From the NCBI RefSeq assembly GCF_030718085.1, contig NZ_JAVAJF010000002.1, positions 1-64,000 of the forward strand: a stretch of 64,000 nucleotides of DNA, given 5' to 3'. Of this stretch, positions 30,961-41,232 are shown piece after piece. The stretch comes from Marinobacter sp. MDS2. GTDB lineage: Bacteria > Pseudomonadota > Gammaproteobacteria > Pseudomonadales > Oleiphilaceae. A program made the translations under genes and the position numbers. The notes under the pieces are model-generated. The model ran no database searches. It worked only from the letters and a program-made list of their open reading frames with translations, and had not been told where the DNA came from. How positions within the stretch are numbered: position 1 is the stretch's first letter; the number at the start of each line of letters is the position of its first letter.

Positions 30961-32118
30961 ATGTTTGAACTCGTTGATAATGTGCAACAAAGCGCAGTCA
31001 TTAAGGTTGTCGGTGTTGGTGGCGGTGGTGGTAACGCCGTTCGTCACATGCTTAACAGCGACATTGAGGGCGTTGAGTTTATTTGCGCCAACACAGACGC
31101 CCAGGCACTGACAGACCTGGACGCGCGTCAAATCATCCAGCTCGGTGGCAACATCACCAAAGGGTTGGGTGCCGGTGCGAATCCGGAAGTTGGGCGCCAG
31201 TCGGCCCTTGAAGATCGTGACCGCATCGCGGAGGCGCTGAGCGGGTCCGACATGGTGTTTATTACTGCTGGTATGGGTGGTGGTACTGGTACCGGAGCAG
31301 CACCGATTGTTGCCGAGGTGGCCCGAGAGCTGGGCATCCTGACTGTGGCGGTGGTCACCAAGCCGTTCCAGTTTGAAGGCGGCAAGCGTATGAGCGTGGC
31401 CGAATCCGGCTTGAAGGAGCTCGAAGAAAGCGTCGATTCACTGATCACCATTCCGAACGAAAAACTGCTGGCGGTCATGGGCAAGAAGACCAGTCTGCTG
31501 GACGCATTCGCTGCGGCTAACGATGTTCTGCTGGGCGCCGTTCAGGGTATCGCCGACCTGATCACCCGTAACGGTATGATCAACGTCGACTTTGCCGACG
31601 TGAAGACAGTGATGTCCGAGATGGGCATGGCCATGATGGGTACCGCTCGTGCAACCGGTGAAAACCGGGCGCAGGAAGCTGCTGAAGCGGCGGTTCGCAG
31701 CCCGCTTCTTGAAGACGTTAACCTGCAGGGTGCCAAAGGTATTCTGGTTAACATCACAGCCGGTATGGATCTTAACTTGGGTGAGTTCACCGAGGTGGGT
31801 GACATTATCCGTGAATTCGCTTCCGAATCTGCCACGGTTGTTGTGGGTACCGTGATTGATCCGGAAATGACGGAAGAGCTGAAAGTCACTGTGGTGGCGA
31901 CCGGTCTCGGTGGTGATCGCGAAAAGCCAACCAAGGTTGTGGACAACTCCCGCACTCTGGATGGTAAAACCGATTACAACCAGTTGGATCGACCGGCCAT
32001 TCTGCGTCGTCGCGCGGTCACGCAAGGCAACGTAGCACTGGACCAGAGCAAAGAAAGCGAAGAGCAAGGCGTGGACTATCTCGATATTCCCGCATTCCTT
32101 CGCCGGCAGGCTGATTGA
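30961..32118 (+). CDS. ftsZ: Cell division protein FtsZ
   Basis: Tubulin-like GTPase that forms the Z ring. The tubulin signature GGGTGTGAAP lies near residue 107, NTDAQAL and the T7-loop region NVDFADVKTVM are present, and the conserved C-terminal peptide DIPAFLRRQ that binds FtsA and ZipA ends the protein after a short acidic linker. The length of 385 residues is typical. It starts 98 bp after ftsA with AGGAG upstream, so an extra promoter in that gap is possible but not clear. Confidence 0.98.
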   Translation: MFELVDNVQQSAVIKVVGVGGGGGNAVRHMLNSDIEGVEFICANTDAQALTDLDARQIIQLGGNITKGLGAGANPEVGRQSALEDRDRIAEALSGSDMVFITAGMGGGTGTGAAPIVAEVARELGILTVAVVTKPFQFEGGKRMSVAESGLKELEESVDSLITIPNEKLLAVMGKKTSLLDAFAAANDVLLGAVQGIADLITRNGMINVDFADVKTVMSEMGMAMMGTARATGENRAQEAAEAAVRSPLLEDVNLQGAKGILVNITAGMDLNLGEFTEVGDIIREFASESATVVVGTVIDPEMTEELKVTVVATGLGGDREKPTKVVDNSRTLDGKTDYNQLDRPAILRRRAVTQGNVALDQSKESEEQGVDYLDIPAFLRRQAD

Positions 32119-32331
32119 TAATCTGGCTCGATGCTGACAGGTAGGCGTGCATTCGTTACGAGTGCGGAGTGATAAGCCTCTGTCAAAGACGAGCTGATTG
32201 ATCATAGCCATACGCTATTGCATAAGTTAACGAAACTTGTGTTGGTTAAATGGTGCTCAGTCTTGAATTCTGATATTCTTCGGGCAGATTTTTGCTCAGA
32301 ATATCGCTCTTTTGTGACGGAATAATGACCG
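32119..32331 (+). promoter_or_regulatory. ftsZ-lpxC intergenic region with a dyad
   Basis: 213 bp without a gene. GATATTCT (32272-32279) and AGAATATC (32298-32305) form a perfect 8-bp dyad with an 18-bp spacer, 27-60 bp before lpxC. A clear -35/-10 pair was not found. It probably holds the lpxC promoter. No strong intrinsic terminator is seen after ftsZ. Confidence 0.4.
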
Positions 32332-33249
32332 ATGATTAGACAACGCACACTCAAAAACACCATCCGCGCGACCGGTGTTGGCCTGCACTCAGGGGAAAAG
32401 GTTTACCTGACCCTGAAACCGGCCCCGGTCGACGCCGGAATCATTTTCCGGCGCACGGACCTCGACCCAGTGGTTGAAATTCGTGCCTGTGCGGAAAATG
32501 TGGGTGAGACCACGCTGTCCACGACGCTGGTAAAAGACGGTGTGCGTGTGGCAACAGTAGAGCATTTACTGTCTGCTATGGCTGGTCTCGGAATTGACAA
32601 CTGTTACGTGGAGCTGAGCGCTGCCGAAGTGCCGATTATGGACGGCTCGGCTGGCCCGTTCGTGTTCCTGCTGCAGTCAGCAGGTATTGCCGAACAGGAA
32701 GCCGCCAAGCGCTTTATCCGTATCAAACGGGAAGTGACCGTTGAAGAAGATGGCAAAAAGGCCACCTTCCTGCCGTTCGAGGGCTTCAAGGTCAGCTTTG
32801 GTATTGATTTCGATCACCCGGTGTTCAAGGGCCGCGCCCAAACCGCAACGGTCGATTTCTCCAGCACTTCCTTTGTTAAAGAAGTATCCCGGGCCCGTAC
32901 TTTCGGGTTCATGCGTGATATCGAAAAGCTGCGAGCCATGAATCTGGCCCTCGGTGGCAGTGTCGATAACGCGATTGTGGTTGATGACTACAAGATCCTG
33001 AACGAAGACGGTTTGCGCTACGACGACGAGTTCGTCAAGCACAAAGTGTTAGATGCGATCGGAGATCTGTATTTGCTCGGCAACAGTTTGATTGGAGAGT
33101 TCCGTGGTGTGAAGTCTGGCCACGACTTGAACAACAAACTGCTGCGTAAGCTCAGGGCTGAAGAGGAATCGTGGGAAGTTGTGACCTTCGAAGACGAAGC
33201 AACGGCTCCGATTTCCTACATGAAGCCTGTGCTGGCGGTCGAGGGCTAA
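32332..33249 (+). CDS. lpxC: UDP-3-O-acyl-N-acetylglucosamine deacetylase
   Basis: Zinc deacetylase and committed step of lipid A synthesis. The zinc ligands are visible: His in [15 protein letters not shown] (about residue 78), and His and Asp in [15 protein letters not shown] (near 237-241). The catalytic His is in [13 protein letters not shown]. The start [20 protein letters not shown] is the family N terminus, and the length is 305 residues. It closes the dcw cluster; dciA converges on it with an 11-bp gap. Confidence 0.98.
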   Translation: MIRQRTLKNTIRATGVGLHSGEKVYLTLKPAPVDAGIIFRRTDLDPVVEIRACAENVGETTLSTTLVKDGVRVATVEHLLSAMAGLGIDNCYVELSAAEVPIMDGSAGPFVFLLQSAGIAEQEAAKRFIRIKREVTVEEDGKKATFLPFEGFKVSFGIDFDHPVFKGRAQTATVDFSSTSFVKEVSRARTFGFMRDIEKLRAMNLALGGSVDNAIVVDDYKILNEDGLRYDDEFVKHKVLDAIGDLYLLGNSLIGEFRGVKSGHDLNNKLLRKLRAEEESWEVVTFEDEATAPISYMKPVLAVEG

Positions 33250-33260
33250 GGCGGGACGCC

Positions 33261-33713
33261 TTAATCCCGGACGTGGCTTGCGAGTTTTTCGAGAACCTCG
33301 CGTAGAGCTTTATCCTTCGTGTGCCCGGCTTCCTCTGAGAGGAGTCGGGCATTTTCTTTGCTGAGGGGTACCTTTTCGACTTTTTTGCGTGTTTTGTAGC
33401 GGGCGGGCGCGACTTTAACGCGAACCTTCCAGACGAACCGAAAGAGCTCGTTTTCCCGCAGTGCTTCCATAATTTCGTGTTGGCGGAATCTGAGCCGGGT
33501 GGCTTTGCTGGCGGTATCCGTTGACAGTACCAGTTCCCCGTCCTGGCAGGCGACAAATCGCGTGCCTTCACTGAGCTCATCGGGAATGGCCGAAAGCACG
33601 ATTTGTTCAGCTTCGAGATGCATTCCGGCTTTCGCGACCAGTTGTTTCAGGGTCGTCCCTGAGCTTGCCGAAACTGTGCTGAAGATCGTTTTTTGATCGT
33701 TTTTTTTGCTCAT
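33261..33713 (-). CDS. dciA: DciA family protein (DUF721)
   Basis: A 150-residue member of the DUF721 family. DciA is the replicative helicase (DnaB) operator found in bacteria lacking the phage-derived DnaC/DnaI loaders. The first part (about 15-105) is the KH-like DUF721 domain, with LVLSTDTASKATRLRFRQHE; the basic C-terminal part RVKVAPARYKTRKK is likely disordered and binds DNA or helicase. Its place between lpxC and an M23 peptidase-secA pair matches Pseudomonas. It is convergent with lpxC and divergent from the M23 gene. Confidence 0.88.
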   Translation of the reverse strand: MSKKNDQKTIFSTVSASSGTTLKQLVAKAGMHLEAEQIVLSAIPDELSEGTRFVACQDGELVLSTDTASKATRLRFRQHEIMEALRENELFRFVWKVRVKVAPARYKTRKKVEKVPLSKENARLLSEEAGHTKDKALREVLEKLASHVRD

Positions 33714-33948
33714 TGCCGGGTTTTGCTCGACTCATCGGTTTACGATTGGTTACACTTCGGCACGTTTTATGCGTAGCGTCTATAACACGGCCGTTTTACA
33801 TTGTGATGGAAGTCAATGTCTACCGGATGCTACGACTTTTTTCAGTGCGTAGTTGTTGCTAAGGATAGCAGACCCGCTCGGAAACACTCCGGATCGCAGC
33901 ACTACAACGGATATGGTTGCGACTCCCTATATGACACCGAACGACGAT

Positions 33949-34887
33949 ATGAATGTAATTTTCGTTGGCAAAAGCCATAGCCAGCCAAGATCTCTTAACC
34001 TGAACGCAGCAACCATAACCGCCCTCTTTTTTGGCGTGTTGGTGGTGGTACTGGCAGCTGGTTGGGGCGGCTACCGTTTTGCCATGGAAAGAGTCGCGGC
34101 AGCGGAACCGACTGAGTCGGAGCTGGTGGCCGAATGGCGGGCAAAACTGCAAGAACAAAAAGCCGAAATGGATCGGGTGCGCCAGGATGTAGATCTACAG
34201 ATTGATGCATTGACCCTTCGGCTAGGCCGCATTCAGGGCAGCTTGTTGCGGCTGGATGCGCTGGGGCAGCGATTTGTTGAATCCGGCATTGTCACCAGCG
34301 ACGAGTTTAATTTTGATCAGCCCGCCGCGGTTGGTGGCCCGGAAGAGGGTGGGTTGTCAGCAGATTCTTTTCGTGCGCCTGAATTGACCGATATGATCGA
34401 TCAGATCGAGGCGCAAATTGAAGATCGGGAAAAGCAGTTGCGCCTGCTGGAGAAAGTGGCCTCGCGCCAGAAGCTGGAAGACGAATTGTACGTGCAGGGG
34501 CGCCCGATTACCTGGGGCTGGTTGTCTTCGAAGTATGGTTATCGGTCTGATCCGTTTACGGGTAAGCGCACCTGGCACAGCGGTGTGGATCTCGCTGGTA
34601 AAGACGGCAGTGACATCATTGCGGTTGCCAGTGGCGTGGTCACCTACGCCGATGAGCGCTATGGGTACGGTAACCTGGTCGAGATTGATCATGGCGAGGG
34701 GCTTGTGACCCGATACGCGCACGCAAAAGCCATCAAGGTGAAGGTGGGAGATATCGTCCAGAAGGGGCAGAGTGTTGCGCTGATGGGCAGTACCGGTCGT
34801 TCTACCGGCCCGCACGTGCATTTTGAAGTTATCCGCAACGGCAAGCCCGAAAACCCCGAAAAATATATCCGGCGCGCAAGCCGCTGA
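33949..34887 (+). CDS. M23 family metallopeptidase, membrane anchored
   Basis: Peptidoglycan endopeptidase or EnvC/NlpD-like activator. It has a short N tail, one transmembrane segment (about 18-40), a coiled coil (about 55-100, rich in Glu/Gln/Leu), a second coiled coil near 150-180 and a C-terminal LytM domain. That domain has both metal motifs: HSGVDLAGKDGSD (HxxxD) and HVHFEV (HxH), so it is probably catalytically active. The start MNVIFVGKS at 33949 fits pseudomonad homologues; ATG codons at 33913 and 33931 would extend it. It lies upstream of secA, as in Pseudomonas. Confidence 0.88.
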   Translation: MNVIFVGKSHSQPRSLNLNAATITALFFGVLVVVLAAGWGGYRFAMERVAAAEPTESELVAEWRAKLQEQKAEMDRVRQDVDLQIDALTLRLGRIQGSLLRLDALGQRFVESGIVTSDEFNFDQPAAVGGPEEGGLSADSFRAPELTDMIDQIEAQIEDREKQLRLLEKVASRQKLEDELYVQGRPITWGWLSSKYGYRSDPFTGKRTWHSGVDLAGKDGSDIIAVASGVVTYADERYGYGNLVEIDHGEGLVTRYAHAKAIKVKVGDIVQKGQSVALMGSTGRSTGPHVHFEVIRNGKPENPEKYIRRASR

Positions 34888-34976
34888 TTTCATTCCCGTG
34901 AAGCCCTCCTTTTGTCCTTCGCCTAAATAAGGTTAGAATGCCGGCTTCCTCCGTTTAACTGAAGAAGCCGTGGTCT

Positions 34977-37709
34977 ATGTTCACAAAGCTCGCAACCAAG
35001 ATGTTTGGCAGTAAGAACGCTCGAGAAATCAAGCGGATGCGCAAGGTTGTCTTGCGTGTCAATGAACTTGAAGAGCAGTTTAGCGCACTGTCGGATACCG
35101 AATTGCAGGGCAAGACGGCCGTGTTCCGCCGTCGCTTGGAAGAGGGCGAAACGTTAGACGCCATCCTTCCCGAAGCTTTCGCCACCGTTCGTGAGGCCAG
35201 CCGCCGCGTAATGGGCATGCGCCATTACGATGTCCAGCTGGTGGGCAGTATGACCCTGCACGAGGGCCGTATCGCCGAGATGAAAACCGGTGAAGGTAAA
35301 ACGCTGGTTGCGACCGCCGCGGTGTATCTGAATGCTCTGCCGGGTAAAGGCGTACACGTTATTACCGTGAACGACTACCTTGCCCGACGGGATGCCGAGT
35401 GGATGGGCAAGCTCTACCGTTTCCTGGGTATGGAAGTGGGTGTTGTCGTTGCCGGACAGGCGCCGGAAGAAAAGAAAGCCGCCTACCAGGCTGACATAAC
35501 CTACGGCACAAACAACGAATTCGGTTTTGATTACCTGCGCGATAACATGGCCTTCAGCATTGAAGACAAGGTGCAGCGTGGGCTGAACTTCGCCATTGTG
35601 GACGAAGTCGATTCCATTTTGATCGACGAGGCGCGCACGCCGCTGATTATTTCGGGCGCTGCGGAAGACTCCTCAAAGATGTACCAAGCCATCAATACAC
35701 TGATCCCGAGCCTGGAGAAGGGCGAGGTCAGTGAAGAGGGTGAATCCACCGGCGACTTCACCATTGATGAAAAGTCCCGTCAGGTGGAGCTGACCGAAAC
35801 CGGTCACGAGAAAGTCGAAGAGCTTTTGCTGAGCCGCGGTCTCCTGCAGGAAGGCGAAAGCCTGTACTCGGCAGCCAACCTGGGCCTGCTGCACCATGTG
35901 CACTCCGGCCTGCGGGCGCACCATTTGTTCCAGAAAGATGTGGATTACATCGTTCAGGGTGGCCAGGTGGTGATCGTTGATGAGCACACGGGCCGTACTA
36001 TGCCGGGTCGCCGCTGGAGCGAAGGTCTGCATCAGGCGATTGAAGCGAAAGAAGGCCTCAAGATACAGGCCGAAAGCCAGACTCTGGCTTCAACCACCTT
36101 TCAGAATTACTTCCGCCTGTACGAAAAGTTGGCCGGCATGACCGGTACCGCAGACACCGAAGCGTTCGAATTCCGCCAGATTTACGGCCTGGACGTGGTG
36201 GTGATTCCGCCTAACAAACCCATCCAGCGTATTGATTACAATGATCTGGTGTATCTGACGCAGGAAGAAAAATTTCACGCCATCATCGACGAGATCAAAG
36301 ACGTAACCGCTGAAGGTCGGCCGATTCTGGTGGGTACCGCTTCTATTGAAGCGTCTGAGTTGCTGTCGATGCTGCTGAAGAAAGCTCGTATCGATCACAA
36401 GATCCTGAACGCCAAACAGCACGAATCGGAAGCGCAGATTATTGCTCAGGCGGGTCGTCCGGGGGCTGTTACCATTGCCACCAACATGGCAGGCCGTGGT
36501 ACCGATATTGTGTTGGGCGGTAACTGGGAGTTTGAAGCCGCTGGCATGGCCGATGCCTCGGAAGAAGAGGTTGCCCGTCTGAAGGCGGAGTGGACCGAGC
36601 GCCACAATCAGCTGCTGGAAGCGGGTGGCTTGCACATTATCGGTACTGAGCGGCATGAATCCCGCCGGATTGATAACCAGCTGCGAGGCCGTGCCGGCCG
36701 GCAAGGCGACCCGGGTTCCTCTCGCTTCTTCCTGTCACTGGAAGACAACCTGATGCGAATCTTCGCGCCCGAGCGTGTGAAGAATCTGATGCAGGCCATG
36801 GGCATGAAGAAAGGCGAGGCCATCGAGCATCGCATGGTCACCAATGCCATCGAGAAATCCCAGCGCAAAGTTGAAGGGCGCAACTTTGACATGCGTAAAA
36901 CGCTGCTTGAGTACGATGACGTTGCCAACGATCAGCGTACCGTTATTTACGAACAGCGTAATGAGGTTATGGCCTCTGAAGACGTATCCGAAATGGTGGA
37001 TACGATTCGGGAAGATGTAGTTGATTCGCTGATCAGTGAGTTCATTCCGCCTCAAAGCATGCCCGAGCAGTGGGATGTGGCCGGGCTGGAAGCGCAGCTG
37101 CAGTCAGAAATGGCCATTGAACTGCCGATCCAGCAGTGGCTGGAAGAGGACAGCAAGCTGTTCGAAGACAACTTGCGTCAGAAAATACTGGACGCCATTG
37201 TTGCCGAGTATAAAGCGAAGGAAGAGATTGCTGGCGCCGAGTCCATGCGCAAGTTCGAGAAACAGGTCTTCCTGCAGGTATTGGATACGCTCTGGAAAGA
37301 GCATCTGTCAAACATGGACCACTTGCGCCGCGGTATTCACTTGCGTGGCTATGCTCAGAAAAACCCCAAGCAGGAATACAAGCGCGAAGCGTTTAACCTG
37401 TTTGAAAATATGCTGGACGGTATGAAACGGGATGTTGCCCGGGTGCTGAGCCACGTTCGCGTTCAGAGTCGGGAAGAAATGGAAGAAGTAGAGCGTCGCC
37501 GTAAGGAAGAGCTTGAGCGCGAAATGGCGCGAGCTAACCTGCGCCATGACGAAACCAGTGCCGCCGCTCCCGCGCAAGGTGAAGGCGAGGGCGGGCAGCA
37601 AGCAACGCCGGATACCTTTGTCCGCCAGGAGCGCAAAGTTGGCCGAAACGAGCCTTGTCCCTGCGGGTCTGGTAAGAAATATAAGCAATGCTGCGGTAAG
37701 GTGAGTTAA
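34977..37709 (+). CDS. secA: Preprotein translocase ATPase SecA
   Basis: Motor ATPase driving proteins through SecYEG. The 910 residues include Walker A MKTGEGKT (about residue 102), the DEAD-like [20 protein letters not shown], the preprotein cross-linking domain, the second nucleotide-binding fold with [14 protein letters not shown], the helical scaffold ([20 protein letters not shown]) and the C-terminal SEC-C zinc motif [13 protein letters not shown], which binds SecB and lipids. No SecM-type secretion monitor precedes it; the 89-bp gap to the M23 gene is short. A terminator follows. Confidence 0.98.
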   Translation: MFTKLATKMFGSKNAREIKRMRKVVLRVNELEEQFSALSDTELQGKTAVFRRRLEEGETLDAILPEAFATVREASRRVMGMRHYDVQLVGSMTLHEGRIAEMKTGEGKTLVATAAVYLNALPGKGVHVITVNDYLARRDAEWMGKLYRFLGMEVGVVVAGQAPEEKKAAYQADITYGTNNEFGFDYLRDNMAFSIEDKVQRGLNFAIVDEVDSILIDEARTPLIISGAAEDSSKMYQAINTLIPSLEKGEVSEEGESTGDFTIDEKSRQVELTETGHEKVEELLLSRGLLQEGESLYSAANLGLLHHVHSGLRAHHLFQKDVDYIVQGGQVVIVDEHTGRTMPGRRWSEGLHQAIEAKEGLKIQAESQTLASTTFQNYFRLYEKLAGMTGTADTEAFEFRQIYGLDVVVIPPNKPIQRIDYNDLVYLTQEEKFHAIIDEIKDVTAEGRPILVGTASIEASELLSMLLKKARIDHKILNAKQHESEAQIIAQAGRPGAVTIATNMAGRGTDIVLGGNWEFEAAGMADASEEEVARLKAEWTERHNQLLEAGGLHIIGTERHESRRIDNQLRGRAGRQGDPGSSRFFLSLEDNLMRIFAPERVKNLMQAMGMKKGEAIEHRMVTNAIEKSQRKVEGRNFDMRKTLLEYDDVANDQRTVIYEQRNEVMASEDVSEMVDTIREDVVDSLISEFIPPQSMPEQWDVAGLEAQLQSEMAIELPIQQWLEEDSKLFEDNLRQKILDAIVAEYKAKEEIAGAESMRKFEKQVFLQVLDTLWKEHLSNMDHLRRGIHLRGYAQKNPKQEYKREAFNLFENMLDGMKRDVARVLSHVRVQSREEMEEVERRRKEELEREMARANLRHDETSAAAPAQGEGEGGQQATPDTFVRQERKVGRNEPCPCGSGKKYKQCCGKVS

Positions 37710-37734
37710 GCCGGCACCTAAGCGCGCAAACCAG

Positions 37735-37774
37735 AACCCGCAAACTGCCTGATCAAGAGCAGCTTGCGGGTTTT
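37735..37774 (+). terminator. Intrinsic terminator of secA
   Basis: AACCCGCAA (37735-37743) pairs with TTGCGGGTT (37764-37772), with further CTGC/GCAG pairing inside, followed by T residues. Confidence 0.85.
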
Positions 37775-37811
37775 GTCGTTTTCAGATTGGTACTCATTCA
37801 AGGAGATTCGC

Positions 37812-39029
37812 ATGGCGGTAGGTCCCGGAACTTTGCCGGAGTTTCATCCGGTTGCAGGGGTGAAGATTGGTATTGCCAGTGCAGGCATCAAAACGCCTGG
37901 TCGTAAGGATATTGTCGTGTTTGAGCTGGCCCCCGATGCCCGGGTCGCCGGCATCTTTACACAGAACCAGTTCTGCGCAGCCCCTGTTGTACTGAGTCGC
38001 CGCCATCTGGCTGAAACGGCCCCCCGTTATCTACTGATCAATACCGGTAATGCCAACGCCGGCACCGGAGACGCCGGGCTGGCAGATGCCGAGCGATGCT
38101 GTGCGGCCCTGGCAGAAAATGCGGGTGTGGATACAAATTGTGTCTTGCCGTTCTCCACAGGCGTGATTGGCGAGCCTTTGCCGGTCGATAAGATCGTTGG
38201 AGCCTTGCCAGACGCACTGGCAGGAGCTTCAGAAGGCCGTTGGGCTGAGGCGGCCAGCGGTATCATGACGACCGACACCCGGCCAAAAGGGGCATCCCGT
38301 CAAATCAACCTGGGCGGCCATAAGGTGACGATCTCGGGCATCAGCAAGGGGGCCGGCATGATTCGCCCGAATATGGCGACCATGCTCGGCTTTATTGCCA
38401 CCGATGCAAAAATTGCTCCGGACGCCTTGCAGGAATTGGCCTCGGAACTGGGCGAAAAGTCCTTTAACCGGATTACCATTGATAGCGATACTTCCACCAA
38501 CGATGCCTGCATGCTGATTGCCAGTGGCCGTTACGGTGGGCCGGAAATCACGACAGACAGCCCGCTGTTCGCAGAATTGAAAACAGCATTGCGTGATATC
38601 TATCTGGAGCTGGCTCACGCCATTGTTCGTGACGGTGAAGGCGCGACCAAGTTCGTGACCATTGACGTATCCGGTGCGGCGAATCAGCAAGAGGCGCTGG
38701 ATGTGGCTTACACCGTGGCCCATTCGCCATTGGTGAAGACAGCGCTGTACGCGTCAGATCCGAACTGGGGCAGGATTCTGGCGGCGGTCGGTCGGGCCGG
38801 CGTCCCGAACCTGGATTTGCACGCCCTGGAAATTTACCTCGGTGATGTGTGTCTGGTGCGTGATGGCGGCCGAGCTGATGACTATTCCGAGGAGCGTGGT
38901 CAGGCGGTGATGGATCAGGAAGAAATTACCATCGCGATTGACCTCAAGCGCGGAGAGATCCGGGAAACGGTGTGGACCTGCGATTTTTCCCATGACTATG
39001 TGACCATCAATGCCGAATACCGCAGCTAA
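37812..39029 (+). CDS. argJ: Bifunctional glutamate N-acetyltransferase / ornithine acetyltransferase
   Basis: Recycles the acetyl group in arginine synthesis by transferring it from N-acetylornithine to glutamate. The precursor cleaves itself before the threonine in NMATMLGF (in GAGMIRPNMATMLGFIATDA), giving alpha and beta chains, with that threonine as nucleophile. Other family segments are FTQNQFCAAPV, SDTSTNDACML and SDPNWGRILAAVGR. The start at 37812 has AAGGAG eight bases upstream; length 405 residues. It overlaps the next gene by up to 20 bp. Confidence 0.96.
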   Translation: MAVGPGTLPEFHPVAGVKIGIASAGIKTPGRKDIVVFELAPDARVAGIFTQNQFCAAPVVLSRRHLAETAPRYLLINTGNANAGTGDAGLADAERCCAALAENAGVDTNCVLPFSTGVIGEPLPVDKIVGALPDALAGASEGRWAEAASGIMTTDTRPKGASRQINLGGHKVTISGISKGAGMIRPNMATMLGFIATDAKIAPDALQELASELGEKSFNRITIDSDTSTNDACMLIASGRYGGPEITTDSPLFAELKTALRDIYLELAHAIVRDGEGATKFVTIDVSGAANQQEALDVAYTVAHSPLVKTALYASDPNWGRILAAVGRAGVPNLDLHALEIYLGDVCLVRDGGRADDYSEERGQAVMDQEEITIAIDLKRGEIRETVWTCDFSHDYVTINAEYRS

Positions 39030-39996
39030 TCGTCCGTCCGTGCCCAAGCTGGTTCATGTTGCCGTTGCGGTTATTGTCCGCGACGGTCGCGTGTTGATTG
39101 CGCGCCGCCCTGATCACGTCCATCAGGGCGGCTTGCTGGAGTTTCCCGGTGGCAAAGTAGAAGCTGGGGAGACGGTTCAGCAGGCTTTGGTGCGCGAGAT
39201 CGCCGAAGAAACCGGTTTGACCGTGCCGTTGGAGAGCCTTGAGCCGGTGATTGGTATTCGTCACGACTACGGCGACAAGCAGGTTTTTCTGGATGTGTGG
39301 AAAACCTCCGCCGCCAAAGGCGAGCCCGAGGGGCGGGAAGGCCAGCCGATCGAGTGGCTGCCGCCTCTTTCGTTACGGGATGAAGATTTCCCGGCTGCCA
39401 ACCGGCCAATCATTCGAGCCTTGAACTTACCCGTGAATCTACCAATAACCGGTGCCATGGCATCGTGGGAAAATGGCTACAGTCGATTCGCCGCCGCATT
39501 GCCTTCCCTGAAATCCGGGTTGGTGGTTCTGCGCGCGCCGGATTTGCCCGCTCATGATTATCGAAAGTTGGCGAAAGCGGTTTTGACCGAGGTGGAAGAT
39601 TCCGGGGTAGGGGTGCTGTTGCACGGTAGTCCGGATCTGATCTCCGAGTTTCCGGAGGCTGCGGGATTGCATTTGCCTTGGCGCGAAGCTGAAGGCTTGT
39701 CAGAGCGCCCTGTGCCGGTGAATCGAGTGCTGGGAGTGTCATGCCATAATGCGGACCAACTGCGCCATGCTGAGCGTTTGGGCGCGGACTACGCGGTATT
39801 CGGGCCGGTCTTGCCGACGGCCAGCCATCCTGGCGAACCGGCGCTGGGTTGGCGGGAATTTGAACGGCAGGTGTCGGCGGCGGTCATCCCGGTCTATGGG
39901 CTGGGTGGTTTGACATTGGAACAGCAAGGCCAGGCGCGATCCTGCGGTGCGCAGGGTATTGCCGGCATTCGTTTCTGGTGGCCGCCCCATGCATGA
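39010..39996 (+). CDS. Nudix hydrolase fused to a ThiE-like domain
   Basis: A 328-residue two-domain protein. The N-terminal MutT-type Nudix domain (about 13-140) carries a complete Nudix box, GKVEAGETVQQALVREIAEE and the following TGL, and is expected to hydrolyse oxidised purine nucleotides such as 8-oxo-dGTP. The C-terminal part (about 165-325) resembles a thiamine-phosphate synthase barrel: LLHGSPDLIS, VLGVSCHNADQLRHAERLGADYAVFGPV (split) and VYGLGGLT. This fusion is known in pseudomonads. The function of the second domain is unclear. The start is ATG 39010, inside argJ; GTG 39040 is an alternative. Confidence 0.88.
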   Translation: MPNTAANRPSVPKLVHVAVAVIVRDGRVLIARRPDHVHQGGLLEFPGGKVEAGETVQQALVREIAEETGLTVPLESLEPVIGIRHDYGDKQVFLDVWKTSAAKGEPEGREGQPIEWLPPLSLRDEDFPAANRPIIRALNLPVNLPITGAMASWENGYSRFAAALPSLKSGLVVLRAPDLPAHDYRKLAKAVLTEVEDSGVGVLLHGSPDLISEFPEAAGLHLPWREAEGLSERPVPVNRVLGVSCHNADQLRHAERLGADYAVFGPVLPTASHPGEPALGWREFERQVSAAVIPVYGLGGLTLEQQGQARSCGAQGIAGIRFWWPPHA

Positions 39997-40035
39997 CAAT
40001 CGCAGAACTGAAACTCAACACGGAGGGTGCCAAGC

Positions 40036-40524
40036 GTGAGCAAACTGACTCATCTGGATGAAAAAGGTGAAGCGCGAATGGTGGATGTGACGGAGAAAGC
40101 CGTTACTGAGCGCGAAGCGCGTGCTGAAGCAACGCTGCGTATGTTGCCCGAAACCCTCAGAATGATTGTGGATGGCGAGCACCCGAAGGGTGATGTACTG
40201 GCCACGGCCCGAATTGCCGGCATCATGGCCGCCAAGAAAACCCACGATTTAATCCCCCTGTGTCATGCGTTGAATCTGACATCCACCAAGGTACTGCTGT
40301 CTCCGGGTGCTGATGGGGCGTCGGTTCATATTGAAACCCGCTGCAAGCTGTCTGGCCAGACCGGTGTCGAGATGGAAGCACTGACCGCCGCCTCGGTGGC
40401 GGCGTTAACGCTCTACGATATGTGCAAAGCGGTGGATAAAGGGATGGTGGTCGATAACGTTCGGCTGCTGGAAAAAAAAGGCGGTCGTTCCGGTCATTGG
40501 TTAGCTCAGACTACGCGCCGCTAG
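40036..40524 (+). CDS. moaC: Cyclic pyranopterin monophosphate synthase MoaC
   Basis: Second step of molybdenum cofactor synthesis, rearranging the MoaA product to cyclic pyranopterin. MoaC motifs are present: [56 protein letters not shown] and the late [18 protein letters not shown] at 40036 is preferred because GGAGGGTG lies 7 bp upstream; it gives 162 residues, nearly the E. coli length. No other molybdopterin gene is in the window. Confidence 0.95.
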   Translation: MSKLTHLDEKGEARMVDVTEKAVTEREARAEATLRMLPETLRMIVDGEHPKGDVLATARIAGIMAAKKTHDLIPLCHALNLTSTKVLLSPGADGASVHIETRCKLSGQTGVEMEALTAASVAALTLYDMCKAVDKGMVVDNVRLLEKKGGRSGHWLAQTTRR

Positions 40525-40576
40525 CGGCCACGTGATAGAATGCCCGCCCCATTTGTCAGAACCACGAGGAATTACA

Positions 40577-41188
40577 GTGGCTGTTCGTTACATTGAGACC
40601 TGCCGTTTGCCTACCCCCTTTGGTGTCTTCGATATGCACGGCTTTGAAGAGATCGAAACAGGGAAGGAACACGTGGCCCTGACCTTGGGTGATATCAGTA
40701 CCGATGAGCCTGTGCTGGCGAGAACACATTCCGAGTGCCTGACCGGTGACGCACTCTATAGCATGCGTTGCGATTGCGGCTACCAGCTCGAAGAAGCCTT
40801 GCGCAGCATTGCCCGGGAAGGGCGTGGCTTGTTGATGTATCTTCGCCAGGAGGGGCGTGGTATTGGTCTGCTGAATAAAATACGGGCGTATCGCTTGCAG
40901 GACCAAGGTGCTGACACAGTCGAAGCCAATGAGCAGTTGGGTTTTGGTGCGGATTTGCGGGATTACAGCATGTGTCAGGACATGTTGAAACACTTGGGCA
41001 TTGGTCGCTTAAAGCTGATGACCAATAATCCGAGAAAGGTGAAGGCGCTTGAGTCTTATGGTGTGAACATAGTTGAGCGGGTGCCTCTGCACGTGGGCCG
41101 AAACCCCCACAACGAGCATTATCTCAATACCAAGCAGAGCAAGCTGGGCCATTGGCTTGAAACCCATCAGGACGACGATCCGGCCTGA
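40577..41188 (+). CDS. ribA: GTP cyclohydrolase II
   Basis: First enzyme of riboflavin synthesis. Zinc-binding cysteines are in [20 protein letters not shown], the catalytic loop is [11 protein letters not shown], and the GTP-recognition segment is [17 protein letters not shown]. The protein is a stand-alone RibA, not the RibBA fusion. The start is GTG 40577, with GAGGA upstream (203 residues); an in-frame codon at 40532 lacks a binding site. It follows moaC by 52 bp and ends before a bidirectional terminator. Confidence 0.95.
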   Translation: MAVRYIETCRLPTPFGVFDMHGFEEIETGKEHVALTLGDISTDEPVLARTHSECLTGDALYSMRCDCGYQLEEALRSIAREGRGLLMYLRQEGRGIGLLNKIRAYRLQDQGADTVEANEQLGFGADLRDYSMCQDMLKHLGIGRLKLMTNNPRKVKALESYGVNIVERVPLHVGRNPHNEHYLNTKQSKLGHWLETHQDDDPA

Positions 41189-41198
41189 CCCCTCTTGT

Positions 41199-41232
41199 AA
41201 AAAAAGCGCTGGCGTTAACCAGCGCTTTTTTC
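41199..41232. terminator. Bidirectional terminator between ribA and dxs
   Basis: AAAAAAAGCGCTGG, loop CGTTAA, CCAGCGCTTTTTT. A-rich and T-rich flanks let it serve both ribA (plus) and dxs (minus), whose stop codon lies at its edge. Confidence 0.93.
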
